Shown: positions 9,023 through 22,217, numbered from the stretch's first letter. The stretch: 64,000 nt of DNA from Pseudideonella sakaiensis (GCF_001293525.1 NZ_BBYR01000036.1:1-64000); one strand, 5' to 3'. Notes: generated by a model not told the origin, from the letters alone. Program-made: numbers and translations.

Positions 9023-9856
9023 TCAGTGGCGGATCTTGTAGCCGCGCCGCAGCAGCTCGAGCGCGATGCCGGCCACGACCACGAAGGCCCCGCCGACGAT
9101 CGCCAGGCTGAGCCACGGCGACACGTCGCTGACGCCGAAGAAGCCGCGGCGGAAGCCGTCGATCATGTAGAAGAAGGGGTTCAGGTGGCTCGCCGCCTGC
9201 CAGAACGGCGGCAGCGTCTTCACCGAGTAGAAGACGCCGGCCAGGAAGGTCATCGGCATGACGATGAAGTTCTGGAAGGCCGCCATCTGGTCGAACTTCT
9301 CGGCCCAGAGCCCCGCGATCAGCCCCAGCGTGCCGAGCAGCGCCGCGCCGAGCAGCGCGAACACCGCGATCCACAGCGGCTGCGCCGCCTGCAGCGGCGC
9401 GAACCAGGCCGTCACCGCCAGCACGCCCGTGCCCACCGCCAGCCCGCGCACCACCGCCGCGCCGACGTAGGCCGTGAACCAGGCCCAGTGCGACAGCGGC
9501 GTCACCAGCAGGAAGACCAGGTTGCCGGTGACCTTGCTCTGGATCAGCGAGGAGCTGGTGTTGGCGAAGGCGTTCTGCAGCACGCTCATCATCACCAGCC
9601 CCGGGATCAGGAAGCTGGTGTAGCCGACCTGGTCGAACACCTTGACGTGGTCCTCCAGCACGTGGCCGAAGATCATCAGGTAGAGCACCGCCGTCAGCAC
9701 CGGGGCGCCGACGGTCTGGAAGGCGACCTTCCAGAAGCGCAGCACCTCCTTGTAGAACAGCGTGCGCGCGCCCGACAGCGCGCGCGCCACCGGGCCGCCC
9801 GGCGGGGGCACGTCGCGCGCGGCGTGCAGGCGGTCCGCCTCGCCCGGCGCGGTCAC
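9023..9856 (-). CDS. ABC-2 type transporter permease
   Basis: Inner-membrane subunit of an ABC-2 exporter (YadH/NodJ-like), working with the ATPase encoded upstream. The 277-residue product has a short cytoplasmic leader, LFYKEVLRFWKVAFQTVGAP before the first helix, and about six membrane segments. The last runs are IVMPMTFLAGVFYSV and LAIVGGAFVVVAGIALELL. The HLNPFFYMIDGFRRGFFG segment is characteristic of this subfamily. Start is the GTG at 9856, overlapping the stop of the 61-codon ORF as GTGA and preceded by GGAGGG. The exported substrate is unknown; relatives handle lipids or polysaccharides. Confidence 0.93.
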   Translation of the reverse strand: MTAPGEADRLHAARDVPPPGGPVARALSGARTLFYKEVLRFWKVAFQTVGAPVLTAVLYLMIFGHVLEDHVKVFDQVGYTSFLIPGLVMMSVLQNAFANTSSSLIQSKVTGNLVFLLVTPLSHWAWFTAYVGAAVVRGLAVGTGVLAVTAWFAPLQAAQPLWIAVFALLGAALLGTLGLIAGLWAEKFDQMAAFQNFIVMPMTFLAGVFYSVKTLPPFWQAASHLNPFFYMIDGFRRGFFGVSDVSPWLSLAIVGGAFVVVAGIALELLRRGYKIRH

Positions 9857-10038
9857 CGAAGGACCCTCCGCGCTGCGCGCTGCGGGATGAGCGCTTGGGA
9901 GCGGCCCGGCGCGGTCATAACGACCCTCCGCGCTGCGCGCTCCGGGATGAGCGCTTGGGAGCGGCCCGGCGCGCTCATAACGACCCTCCGCGCTGCGCGC
10001 TGCGGGATGAGCGCTTGGGAGCGGCCCGGCGCGCTCAT
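9853..10038 (-). CDS. 61-residue ORF built from three 20-residue repeats
   Basis: An open frame links the ABC ATPase and permease genes. Its ATG at 10038 overlaps the ATPase stop (ATGA) and its TGA overlaps the permease GTG (GTGA). The product is three near-identical repeats of the form MSAPGRSQALIPQRAARRVV (Q to E and S to T changes) plus a final LR. Each repeat begins with ATG and ends with GGAGGG five bases before the next ATG. The peptide is basic, with no membrane segment or known domain. It may be a real small protein, or only a translational bridge created by duplication of a start region. Coding status is uncertain. Confidence 0.5.
   Translation of the reverse strand: MSAPGRSQALIPQRAARRVVMSAPGRSQALIPERAARRVVMTAPGRSQALIPQRAARRVLR
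9858..10037. repeat. Three-copy 60-bp tandem repeat upstream of the permease gene
   Basis: Units of exactly 60 bases are repeated three times, differing at one or two positions each, with partial fourth-copy similarity running into the permease start (CCCGGCGCGGTCA). Each unit carries a Shine-Dalgarno-like GGAGGG and an ATG on the minus strand. A two-base length difference at the junction with the permease shifts the permease out of frame with the repeats. Confidence 0.97.
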
Positions 10039-10964
10039 TGCACCCGCTCCGCCGGCGCGTCGCGCATGATCGCGAGGAAGACGTCCTCCAGGTCGGCGCG
10101 GCCGATTTCGAGGTCCTCCGGAACGATGCCCGCGGCGCGCAGCGTGCCCAGCGTCGATTCCACCTCGAGCGCGTCGCGCGCGGCCAGCTGCACGATGCGG
10201 CCGGTCACGCGGGCGCGGGAGCGCAGCGCCTCCGGCAGCGGCGCGTCCGTCTTGAAGCGCAGCATCGATCCGGCGGCGGCCGACAGCAGCGCCGAGGTGC
10301 GGTCCAGCGCGACGACGCGCCCGAGCTTCAGCATCGCCAGGCGCCCGCACAACGCCTCGGCCTCTTCCAGGTAGTGGGTGGTGAGCAGCACCGTGTGGCC
10401 CTCGCGGTTCAGGCGCGCGACGAACTGCCACAGCGTCTGGCGCAGCTCGACGTCGACGCCGGCGGTCGGCTCGTCCAGCACGATGACCGGCGGGCGGTGC
10501 ACCAGCGCCTGCGCCACCAGCACGCGGCGCTTCATGCCGCCCGACAGCTGGCGCATGTTGGCCTGGGCCTTGTCGGCCAGCCCGAGCGCGGCCAGCACCT
10601 CGTCGATCCAGTCGTCGTTGCCGCGCACGCCGAAGTAGCCGCTCTGGATGCGCAGCGTCTCGCGCACGCTGAAGAAGGGGTCGAACACCAGCTCCTGCGG
10701 CACGATGCCGAGGCAGCGTCGCGCAGCGGCGTAGTCCTCGCCGACGTCGTGGCCGAGCACCCGCACCCGGCCGCGGCTCGGCCGCGACAGGCCGGCCAGG
10801 ATGCTGATCAGGCTGGTCTTGCCGGCGCCGTTCGGCCCGAGCAGGCCGAAGAACTCGCCCGGCGCGATCTCGAAGCTGACGTCGTCCAGCGCGTGCACGC
10901 GGCGCGCGCTCCCGCCGTAGGTCTTGCTGACGTGCTCGAAGGCGATCGCGGCGGGGCTCGGCAT
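10035..10964 (-). CDS. ABC-2 transporter ATP-binding protein
   Basis: ATPase subunit of the exporter (YadG/NodI-like), 309 residues. It shows Walker A GPNGAGKTS near residue 41, Q-loop GIVPQE, signature LSGGMKRR, Walker B VIVLDEPTAGVD and the H-loop TTHYLEEAEAL. A C-terminal domain of about 80 residues follows. The ATG at 10964 is preferred over the one at 10976 because a TACAAT hexamer at 10980-10975 overlaps the latter. The gene is divergent from the TetR gene. The exporter's substrate cannot be told from sequence. Confidence 0.95.
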   Translation of the reverse strand: MPSPAAIAFEHVSKTYGGSARRVHALDDVSFEIAPGEFFGLLGPNGAGKTSLISILAGLSRPSRGRVRVLGHDVGEDYAAARRCLGIVPQELVFDPFFSVRETLRIQSGYFGVRGNDDWIDEVLAALGLADKAQANMRQLSGGMKRRVLVAQALVHRPPVIVLDEPTAGVDVELRQTLWQFVARLNREGHTVLLTTHYLEEAEALCGRLAMLKLGRVVALDRTSALLSAAAGSMLRFKTDAPLPEALRSRARVTGRIVQLAARDALEVESTLGTLRAAGIVPEDLEIGRADLEDVFLAIMRDAPAERVQ

Positions 10965-10974
10965 GGCGGGCGGC

Positions 10975-10980
10975 ATTGTA
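10975..10980 (-). promoter_or_regulatory. -10 element TACAAT close to the ABC ATPase start
   Basis: TACAAT on the minus strand ends ten bases before the ATG at 10964. The expected transcription start is within a few bases of the start codon, as for bolA, recG, queA, tgt and the lacI-type gene in this window. Confidence 0.5.
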
Positions 10981-11116
10981 GGGAGGCCCCGCCGTTCGTG
11001 CTGGCGGGACCCCCGGGCTGCTGCCGATGGCCCGCGGCGCGAAGGGTGCTAGATTGCCTCGCAGCCGCAGTTCCCCGCACGGCAAGCCCGACGCCCCGCC
11101 CGCCCCCGCCTTGCCG

Positions 11117-11785
11117 ATGCCCGCCCCCGCGAAGAAACCGCGCCGCACCGCGCAGCGCATCCTCGAGGTCACGCTGGAGCTGTTCAACCGCTTCGGCGAG
11201 CCGAACGTGTCCACCACGCTGATCTCGGCCGAGCTCGGGATCAGCCCCGGCAACCTCTACTACCACTTCCCAGCGAAGGACGAGCTGGTCAACCGCCTCT
11301 ACGACCAGTACGAGGCCGAGGCCCTGCCGCTGCTGCAGGCGGCCGACGGCGTGCAGCACGTGGAGGACGCCTGGTTCTTCTTCCACACGCTGTTCGAGCG
11401 GATCTGGACGCACCGCTTCCTCTACCGCGACCTGAACGACCTGCTGTCCAAGAACCGCCACCTCGAGACCCGCTTCCAGGCGCTGCTGCAGCACAAGGCG
11501 CGCGCGATGCGCGAGGTGCTGCACGGCCTGACCCGCGCGGCCGGCCGCGCGCCGGATCCGCGCGACACCGCCGGCACGGCCGACGCGATGGTGGTGGTGC
11601 TCACCTACTGGCTGAGCTTCGAGTACGTGCGCGACCCGCGCCGCGCGCTCGAGCCCGACCACGCCGGTGCCGCGCTGGTGCGCGGCGCCTTCCACGTGAT
11701 GAGCCTGCTGATGCCCCACCTCGAGCCGGCGCACAAGCAGCACCTGCTCGGCCTGGTGGACGCCTACGCGGCCCCACCGACCTGA
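11117..11785 (+). CDS. TetR/AcrR family transcriptional regulator
   Basis: A 222-residue repressor-type regulator. The N-terminal helix-turn-helix reads RILEVTLELFNRFGEPNVSTTLISAELGISPGNLYYHFPAKDELVNRLYDQYE in three short conserved blocks, with ISPGNLYYHFPAKDEL as the recognition segment. The C-terminal ligand domain is helical (FLYRDLNDLLSKNRHLETRFQ). The frame is open from 11027, but a TAGATT -10-like hexamer at 11050-11055 implies transcription starts after that, so ATG 11117 is chosen. A TPR gene follows after 25 bases and is probably co-transcribed. The divergently oriented ABC-2 exporter is a possible target. Ligand unknown. Confidence 0.9.
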   Translation: MPAPAKKPRRTAQRILEVTLELFNRFGEPNVSTTLISAELGISPGNLYYHFPAKDELVNRLYDQYEAEALPLLQAADGVQHVEDAWFFFHTLFERIWTHRFLYRDLNDLLSKNRHLETRFQALLQHKARAMREVLHGLTRAAGRAPDPRDTAGTADAMVVVLTYWLSFEYVRDPRRALEPDHAGAALVRGAFHVMSLLMPHLEPAHKQHLLGLVDAYAAPPT

Positions 11786-11810
11786 CCCGATCCCTCCGCA
11801 GGAGACACCG

Positions 11811-12584
11811 ATGGCCAAATGGACCGCCTTCCCGCACGACCCGGCGCCCTACACCCACGACGCCGCATCGCTGAAGAAGCACTGGGCGCGCCTGCACCAG
11901 GGCGACGCCGAACCGCTGCCGAAGGACGCCGCCGCGCTCGCCGCCTGGGCCGCCTTCCACGCCGGGGACTTCCAGAAGGCGGTCGAGGCCGGCCTGAAGG
12001 CCGGCGGCAGCGGCCTGACGGCGGCGAACAAGGCCCAGGCCATCTACGCCACCTACCTCGAGAAGAGCGAGAAGAACCGCCTCGCGCTGTTCCAGGAGGT
12101 GGCCCAGCGTGCCGAGGCCCAGGCCGCTGCCGAGCCCGGCAATGCCAACGCGCACTACCTGCTGGCCTATGCGCTCGGCCGCTACAGCCAGGGCATCAGC
12201 GTCGCGAAGGCGCTGTCGCAGGGCCTGGGCGCCAAGGTCAAGGGTGCGCTGGAACGGGCGATCGAGCTGAACCCGAAGCACGCCGACGCCCACATCGGCC
12301 TGGGCACCTTCCACGCCGAGGTGATCGACAAGGTCGGCTCGCTGCTCGGGCGCACCCAGGGCGCGAGCAAGGAGGCGGGGCTGAACGCCTTCAAGACCGC
12401 GCTGAAGCTGAACCCGCACTCGGCGATCGCGCGGGTGGAGTACGCCAACGGCCTGGTGATGCTGGAAGGCGACAAGAAGATGAAGGAGGCCACGAAGCTC
12501 TACGAGGAGGCCGCGGCCTGCGAGCCGGCCGACGCGATGGAGCGGCTGGACGTGGAGATGGCCCAGGCCGAGCTGGAAGACTGA
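11811..12584 (+). CDS. TPR protein, RMDN-like
   Basis: A 257-residue soluble protein with no signal peptide. TPR-like helix pairs are visible, for example AWAAFHAGDFQKAVEAGLKA and LERAIELNPKHADAHIGLGTFHAEV. The arrangement (NAHYLLAYALGRYSQGISVAKAL, then ALERAIELNPKHADAHIGLG) resembles bacterial relatives of eukaryotic RMDN proteins. Function is unknown; TPR folds usually mediate protein contacts. It lies between the TetR gene (25 bases) and the SDR gene (22 bases), so these three probably form one operon. Confidence 0.8.
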   Translation: MAKWTAFPHDPAPYTHDAASLKKHWARLHQGDAEPLPKDAAALAAWAAFHAGDFQKAVEAGLKAGGSGLTAANKAQAIYATYLEKSEKNRLALFQEVAQRAEAQAAAEPGNANAHYLLAYALGRYSQGISVAKALSQGLGAKVKGALERAIELNPKHADAHIGLGTFHAEVIDKVGSLLGRTQGASKEAGLNAFKTALKLNPHSAIARVEYANGLVMLEGDKKMKEATKLYEEAAACEPADAMERLDVEMAQAELED

Positions 12585-12606
12585 GCGGCCGGCGCAGGAG
12601 ACGGAC

Positions 12607-13359
12607 ATGCACACCCTCGACGGCAAGGTGGCCCTCGTGACCGGCGGCGCCGCGGGCTTCGGCGAAGGCATCGTGCGCGCCTACGTGGCCGCAGGCGCGC
12701 GGGTGCTGATCGCGGACCTGGCTGCCGAGCGCGGCACCGCGCTCGCCGCCGAGCTCGGCGAGGCGGCCGCGTTCGCCCGCGGCGACGTCTCGCAGCGGGC
12801 CGATGTCGACGCGCTGGTCGCCGCCTGCGTGGAGCGCTTCGGCGTGCCCGACATCGTCGTCAACAACGCCGGCACCACGCACGACAACCAGCCGATGCTG
12901 CAGGTGGACGAGGCGGGCTTCGACCGGGTGTTCGCGGTCAACGTGAAGTCGATCTTCCACATGGCGCATGCGGTGGTGCCGCTGATGCGCGAGCGCCGCC
13001 GCGGCGTGATCCTCAACGTCGGCTCGACCGCGGGCATCCGGCCCCGGCCCGGCCTCACCTGGTACAACGCCAGCAAGGGCGCGGTGAACCTGCTGTCGAA
13101 GTCGATGGCGGTGGAACTCGGCCCCGACAACATCCGCGTCAACGCGATCTGCCCCGTGATGGGCGAGACCGGGCTGCTGGAGAAGTTCATGGGCGTGCCC
13201 GACACGCCGCAGAACCGCGCGCGCTTCCTCGCGACGATCCCGCTCGGGCGGCTCAGCCGCGCGTCGGACGTGGCTGCCGCGGCGCTGTTCCTCGCCAGCG
13301 ACGCGGCCGAGTTCATCAGCGGCGTCGAGTTCCCGGTCGACGGGGCGCGCACCGTCTGA
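12607..13359 (+). CDS. Short-chain dehydrogenase/reductase
   Basis: A 250-residue classical SDR using NAD(P)H. It shows the Rossmann glycine motif TGGAAGFGEGI, NNAGTT, the catalytic Ser in NVGSTAG, YNASK with the catalytic Tyr-Lys, and a C-terminal SGVEFPVDGARTV typical of FabG-like enzymes. The Asp after the second strand (LIADLAAERG) suggests preference for NAD over NADP. Substrate unknown; annotations of 3-oxoacyl-ACP reductase or glucose dehydrogenase would be guesses. It converges on recG with a 22-base gap containing a weak GCCCGG/CCGGGC hairpin. Confidence 0.93.
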   Translation: MHTLDGKVALVTGGAAGFGEGIVRAYVAAGARVLIADLAAERGTALAAELGEAAAFARGDVSQRADVDALVAACVERFGVPDIVVNNAGTTHDNQPMLQVDEAGFDRVFAVNVKSIFHMAHAVVPLMRERRRGVILNVGSTAGIRPRPGLTWYNASKGAVNLLSKSMAVELGPDNIRVNAICPVMGETGLLEKFMGVPDTPQNRARFLATIPLGRLSRASDVAAAALFLASDAAEFISGVEFPVDGARTV

Positions 13360-13381
13360 GCCCGGGCGGCTCGCCGGGCCG

Positions 13382-15631
13382 TCAGGCCTTCAGGTACTCG
13401 GCCCGGATCCCCTGCCAGCGCGCCAGGTGGCGCCGCGCGGCCTCCGGGTGGCGGTCCAGCAGCTCGTCGGCGCTGCGGCGTGCATGCTCGACCAGTGGCA
13501 GGTCCTCCGCGAGGTCGGCGAAGCGCAGCAGCGGCGCGCCCGACTGGCGCGCGCCGAGGAACTCGCCCGGCCCGCGGATCTCCAGGTCGCGGCGCGCGAT
13601 CTCGAAGCCGTCGGTGGTCTCGGCCATCGCGCGCAGCCGCGACTTGCCGGTGTCCGACAGCGGGCCGGTGTAGAGCAGCACGCAGACGCTGGCCACCGCG
13701 CCGCGGCCGACGCGGCCGCGCAGCTGGTGCAGCTGGCTGAGCCCGAAGCGCTCGGCGTGCTCGATCACCATCAGGCTCGCGTTCGGCACGTCGACGCCGA
13801 CCTCGATCACCGTGGTGGCCACCAGCACCGCCAGCCGGCCCTCGGCGAAGGCGGCCATGACCGCCGCCTTCTCCGCCGGCGGCAGGCGGCCGTGCAGCAG
13901 GCCGATCGCGGTGCCGGGCAGCGCGACGCCGAGCGCCTCGAAGGTGGCGGTGGCGGCCTGCAGGTCCAGGTGCTCGCTCTCCTCGATCAGCGGGCAGACC
14001 CAGTAGACTTGGCGGCCGCGCGCCGTCTCCTGCGCGATGATGCGCACCACCTCGTCGCGCCGCGTGTCGGCGAAGACCTTGGTCAGCACCGGCGTGCGGC
14101 CCGGCGGCAGCTCGTCGAGCGTGCTGATGTCGAGGTCGGCGTAGAGCGTCATCGCCAGCGTGCGCGGGATCGGCGTGGCGCTCATCATCAGCAGGTGCGG
14201 CTCGCGCGCCACCGCGTCGGCCGGCCCGGGCGGCCCGCCGCCATCGCCCGGCGCCTCGGCCTCGGCCAGCTTCTGCCGCAGCGCCAGCCGCTGCGCCACG
14301 CCGAAGCGGTGCTGCTCGTCGATCACCGCGAGGCCGAGGCGGGCGAAGTGCACGTCGGACTGGATCACCGCGTGCGTGCCGACCACCAGCGCGGCCGTGC
14401 CGTCGGCCACGCGGGCGACCATCTCGCGCCGCGCCTTGCCCTTGCGGCTGCCGGTCAGCCAGGCCACGCCGATGCCCAGCGGCTCCAGCCAGCCGACCAG
14501 CTTGCGGAAGTGCTGCTCGGCCAGGATCTCGGTCGGCGCCATCAGCGCGCACTGCCAGCCGTGGTCGATCACCACCGCCGCCGCGAGCGCGGCGACCACG
14601 GTCTTGCCGGCGCCGACGTCGCCCTGCAGCAGCCGGTGCATCGGCACCGCATCGTCCGCGGGCCCGGGGTCCGGCCCGGGCGGCGCGCGCCCAGCGCCGT
14701 CGAGCGCCCCGGCGGCTCCCCCGGTCACGGCCGCGAGGCCGGCGGCGTCGGCCGCGGGCCGCGCCAGGTCGGCCGCGATCTCGTCCACCACGCGGCGCTG
14801 CGCCGCCGTCAGGTCGAAGGGCAGCGCGGCCAGCAGGCGCTCGACCAGCCCGCCGCGGCGGGCCACGAAGCGCGGCGCGCGCTGCAGCGCCCGCTCGCGC
14901 CGCGCCTGGGCCTGCGAGAGCTGCTGCGCGAGCAGCTCCTCCACCTTGAGCCGCTGCCAGGCGGGGCTGCTGCGGTCTTCCAGCGCCTGCAGCGGCAGGC
15001 CGGCCGGCGGGTGGTGCAGTTGCTGCAGCGCGTCGCGCAGCGGCGGCAGGCCCGGCGGCAGCGCCTGCGGCGGCAGCACCTCGCGCAGGTCGGCCCGCGC
15101 CAGGCCCGCCGCCACCGCCTTGCGCAGGTAGGCCTGCGGCAGCGCGGCGCTGGTCGGGTAGACCGGCGTCAGCGCGCTGGGCAGCGGCGTGCCCGCGTCC
15201 ACCGCGCGTGCCGCCGGGTGCACCATCTCCAGGCCGAAGAAGCCGCCGCGCGCCTCGCCGCGCGCGCGCACGCGCTGGCCGACCGCCAGGCTCTTCTGCT
15301 GGCTCGGGTAGAAGTTCAGGAAGCGCAGCACCAGCTCGCCGCTGCCGTCGTCCAGGCGAACGACCAGCTGGCGGCGGCCGCGCAGCTGGACCTGGCACTC
15401 GGTCACCTCGCCCTCGACCTGGGCGGTCTCGCCATCGCGCAGCCGGCCGATCGGCGTGAGCCGGGTCTCGTCCTCGTAGCGCAGCGGCAGGTGCAGCGCG
15501 AGGTCGATGTCGCGGCGCAGCCCGAGCTTCTCCATCGCGCGCTGCGGCGCCGACTTCGGTGCCGCCGCCCGCGCGGCCGCGGGAGCCGGCGCCGGCGCCG
15601 GAGCGGGGGTCGGGGCGGCGGGCGGCGGCAT
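13382..15631 (-). CDS. recG: ATP-dependent DNA helicase RecG
   Basis: Superfamily 2 helicase that remodels stalled replication forks and Holliday junctions. The 749-residue product has an N-terminal Ala/Pro leader, an OB-fold wedge domain, and helicase motifs: HRLLQGDVGAGKT (Walker A, near residue 335), MAPTEILAEQH, AVIDEQHRFGV (near 435), MMSATPIPRTLA and QLRGRVGRG. Two Gly/Pro/Ala-rich inserts stand out, one immediately before Walker A (APPGPDPGPADD) and one between DEQH and the SATPIP motif (APGDGGGPPGPADA); they look like loop expansions. A CAGAAT hexamer lies six bases before the ATG. It converges with the SDR gene. Confidence 0.97.
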   Translation of the reverse strand: MPPPAAPTPAPAPAPAPAAARAAAPKSAPQRAMEKLGLRRDIDLALHLPLRYEDETRLTPIGRLRDGETAQVEGEVTECQVQLRGRRQLVVRLDDGSGELVLRFLNFYPSQQKSLAVGQRVRARGEARGGFFGLEMVHPAARAVDAGTPLPSALTPVYPTSAALPQAYLRKAVAAGLARADLREVLPPQALPPGLPPLRDALQQLHHPPAGLPLQALEDRSSPAWQRLKVEELLAQQLSQAQARRERALQRAPRFVARRGGLVERLLAALPFDLTAAQRRVVDEIAADLARPAADAAGLAAVTGGAAGALDGAGRAPPGPDPGPADDAVPMHRLLQGDVGAGKTVVAALAAAVVIDHGWQCALMAPTEILAEQHFRKLVGWLEPLGIGVAWLTGSRKGKARREMVARVADGTAALVVGTHAVIQSDVHFARLGLAVIDEQHRFGVAQRLALRQKLAEAEAPGDGGGPPGPADAVAREPHLLMMSATPIPRTLAMTLYADLDISTLDELPPGRTPVLTKVFADTRRDEVVRIIAQETARGRQVYWVCPLIEESEHLDLQAATATFEALGVALPGTAIGLLHGRLPPAEKAAVMAAFAEGRLAVLVATTVIEVGVDVPNASLMVIEHAERFGLSQLHQLRGRVGRGAVASVCVLLYTGPLSDTGKSRLRAMAETTDGFEIARRDLEIRGPGEFLGARQSGAPLLRFADLAEDLPLVEHARRSADELLDRHPEAARRHLARWQGIRAEYLKA

Positions 15632-15767
15632 CCGCGGATTCTGCCGGCGCGGGCGCGGGCGCCGCTGCCGCGTTTTGGGGCATGCTCGGGGTTTCGCGGC
15701 CGCCTCGCTGTCTCCGGCCCCCCGTCGCCCTGCCCCCGCGTCCCGACCCCGAGCCGAGCCCGAGCCC

Positions 15768-20129
<4,362 letters not shown>

Positions 20130-20145
20130 CCAGCCCGGCGGCACC

Positions 20146-22074
20146 TCAGGCGGCCGCGGCCAGCAGGGCCGCGACGCGCTCGCGCAGCAGCGGCGGGCTG
20201 ACCTCGGTCGGCGCGACGGGCGGGCCGACGTCCAGGCCGACGCGGCTGAAGACGCCGCGGCGGAAGGGCCGCACCATCGCCGCCCCGTCGATGCGGGAGA
20301 AGAACGAGCCCCAGAGCCGGCTGAGCGCCATCGGCACCACCGGCACCGGCCGCGCCTCGAGCAGCTTCATCACGCCGCCCTTGAACTCGCCGAGCGTGCC
20401 GTCGCGGGTGATGCCGCCCTCGGGGAAGATGCAGACCAGCTCGTCGTCGGCCAGCACCGCCGCGGCCTCGCGGAAGGCGCGCTCGTAGACGGCCGGGTCC
20501 TCGCGCTGCGGCGCGATCGGGATCGCCTTCGCGAGGCGGAACATCCAGCCGAGCACCGGGATCGCGAAGATGCGGTGGTCCATGATGAAGCGGATCGGCC
20601 GCGGGCTGGCGGCCATCAGCAGCACCGCGTCGACGAAGCTCACGTGGTTGCAGACCAGGATCGCCGGGCCCTTGACCGGGATGTGCTCGTCGCCGTGCAC
20701 GCGGAAGCGGTAGACCAGCCGCGTCGCGACGAAGGCGACGAAGCGCAGCAGGTACTCGGGCACCAGCAGGAAGATGTAGGCGGCGACCACCGCGTTGGCC
20801 AGGCCGGTGACGAGGAAGACCTGCGGGATGCTCAGGCCGGCGTCCAGCAGCAGGCCGACCAGCAGCGCGCTGGCGATCATGAACAGCGCGTTCAGGATGT
20901 TGTTCGCCGCGATGATGCGGGCGCGGTGGCTGGGCTGCGAGCGCAGCTGGATCAGCGCGTACATCGGCACGCTGTACAGCCCGGCGAACAGCGCCAGCAG
21001 GCCCAGGTCGGCCATCACCCGCCAGTGCGCCGGCTGCGCGAGGAAGCCGCGCAGGTCCCACAGCGCGCCGGGCGGGATCGCGCGGGTGGCGAGGTACAGG
21101 TCGATCGCGAACACGCTCATGCCGATCGCGCCCAGCGGCACCAGGCCGATCTCCACGTGCCGGCGGCTCAGCACCTCGCACAGCAGCGAGCCGATGCCGA
21201 TGCCCACCGAGAACACCACCAGCAGCAGCGAGGCCACCTGCTCGTTGCCGTGCAGCACGCTCTTCGCGAAGGCGGGGAAGAGCGACAGGAAGACCGCGCC
21301 GAAGAACCACATCCAGGAGATGCCCAGCAGCGAGCGGAACACCACCAGGTTGCCGTGTGCCAGCTTGAGGTTGCGCCAGGTCTCGCCGACCGGGTTCCAG
21401 TTGATGCGCAGCCCGGGATCGGTCGACGGCGTGGGCGGCACGCCCTGGGCAGTGAGCCGGCCGAGCACGGCCACCGCCAGGCAGGCGATCGCCACGTAGT
21501 GCGGCCCGACCTGCGGCACCGCCACCAGCAGCCCGCCGGCCACCTGGCCGAGCAGGATGGCGACGAAGGTGCCCATCTCCACCATGCCGTTGCCGCCGGT
21601 CAGCTCGCGCTCGCCGAGGTGCTGCGGCAGGTAGGCGAACTTCACCGGGCCGAAGATCGTCGAGTGCAGGCCCATCAGGAAGACGCAGGCCAGCAGCACC
21701 GGCACGTGCACCATCCAGAAGCCCCACGCGGCCAGCGCCATGATCGCGATCTCCAGCGTCTTCACGAAGCGGATCACGGCCGTCTTGTCGTACTTGTCGG
21801 TGGCCTGGCCGGCCGTGGCCGAGAACAGCAGGAAGGGCAGGATGAACAGCGCGCCGATCACCAGCCCGGCCTTCTCCGGCGGCAGCCAGGCCAGCTGCAG
21901 CTGGTAGGTGACCATCACCGTGAAGGCGAACTTGAAGAGGTTGTCGTTGCCGGCGCCGAGGAACTGGGTCCAGAAGAAGGGCGCGAAGCGGCGCTGGCCG
22001 AGCAGCGCGAACTGGTTGGGATGCTCCCCGGCCGCGGGGGCGGCGGCAGGCAGGGGGGCGGCGGCGTCGGTCAT
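20146..22074 (-). CDS. Fused MFS (LplT-like) transporter and PlsC-type acyltransferase
   Basis: A 642-residue inner-membrane protein in two parts. Residues about 20-430 form a 12-helix MFS domain (RRFAPFFWTQFLGAGNDNLFKFAF; LPFLLFSATAGQATDKYDK; MGLHSTIFGPVKFAYLPQHL) like LplT, the lysophospholipid flippase. Residues about 440-642 are a PlsC/LPLAT domain with NHVSFVDAV (HX4D catalytic motif), PIPIAPQRED and FPEGGITRDG. Unlike E. coli Aas there is no acyl-ACP synthetase (AMP-binding) domain after the acyltransferase. It probably imports lysophospholipids and re-acylates them. The leader has a hairpin and GAGGAGCC Shine-Dalgarno. It converges with tgt. Confidence 0.9.
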   Translation of the reverse strand: MTDAAAPLPAAAPAAGEHPNQFALLGQRRFAPFFWTQFLGAGNDNLFKFAFTVMVTYQLQLAWLPPEKAGLVIGALFILPFLLFSATAGQATDKYDKTAVIRFVKTLEIAIMALAAWGFWMVHVPVLLACVFLMGLHSTIFGPVKFAYLPQHLGERELTGGNGMVEMGTFVAILLGQVAGGLLVAVPQVGPHYVAIACLAVAVLGRLTAQGVPPTPSTDPGLRINWNPVGETWRNLKLAHGNLVVFRSLLGISWMWFFGAVFLSLFPAFAKSVLHGNEQVASLLLVVFSVGIGIGSLLCEVLSRRHVEIGLVPLGAIGMSVFAIDLYLATRAIPPGALWDLRGFLAQPAHWRVMADLGLLALFAGLYSVPMYALIQLRSQPSHRARIIAANNILNALFMIASALLVGLLLDAGLSIPQVFLVTGLANAVVAAYIFLLVPEYLLRFVAFVATRLVYRFRVHGDEHIPVKGPAILVCNHVSFVDAVLLMAASPRPIRFIMDHRIFAIPVLGWMFRLAKAIPIAPQREDPAVYERAFREAAAVLADDELVCIFPEGGITRDGTLGEFKGGVMKLLEARPVPVVPMALSRLWGSFFSRIDGAAMVRPFRRGVFSRVGLDVGPPVAPTEVSPPLLRERVAALLAAAA

Positions 22075-22217
22075 GGAGGCTCCTCGGGCCGGGGACGACA
22101 GGCCCCGGCAATGTAGCGTGGGCGGCGCGCGGCCGAATCGGTCGGGAAGGGCCGGGCCCGGCACGGGTGCAGGCGCAGGCGCGGAGCCAGCCGGGGGGCC
22201 GGCGCCCGCGCGGCGCG

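Noticed and set aside
9858-10037. CRISPR-like array.
   Set aside because: Units are directly abutting with no spacers, only three copies, and no cas genes are nearby.
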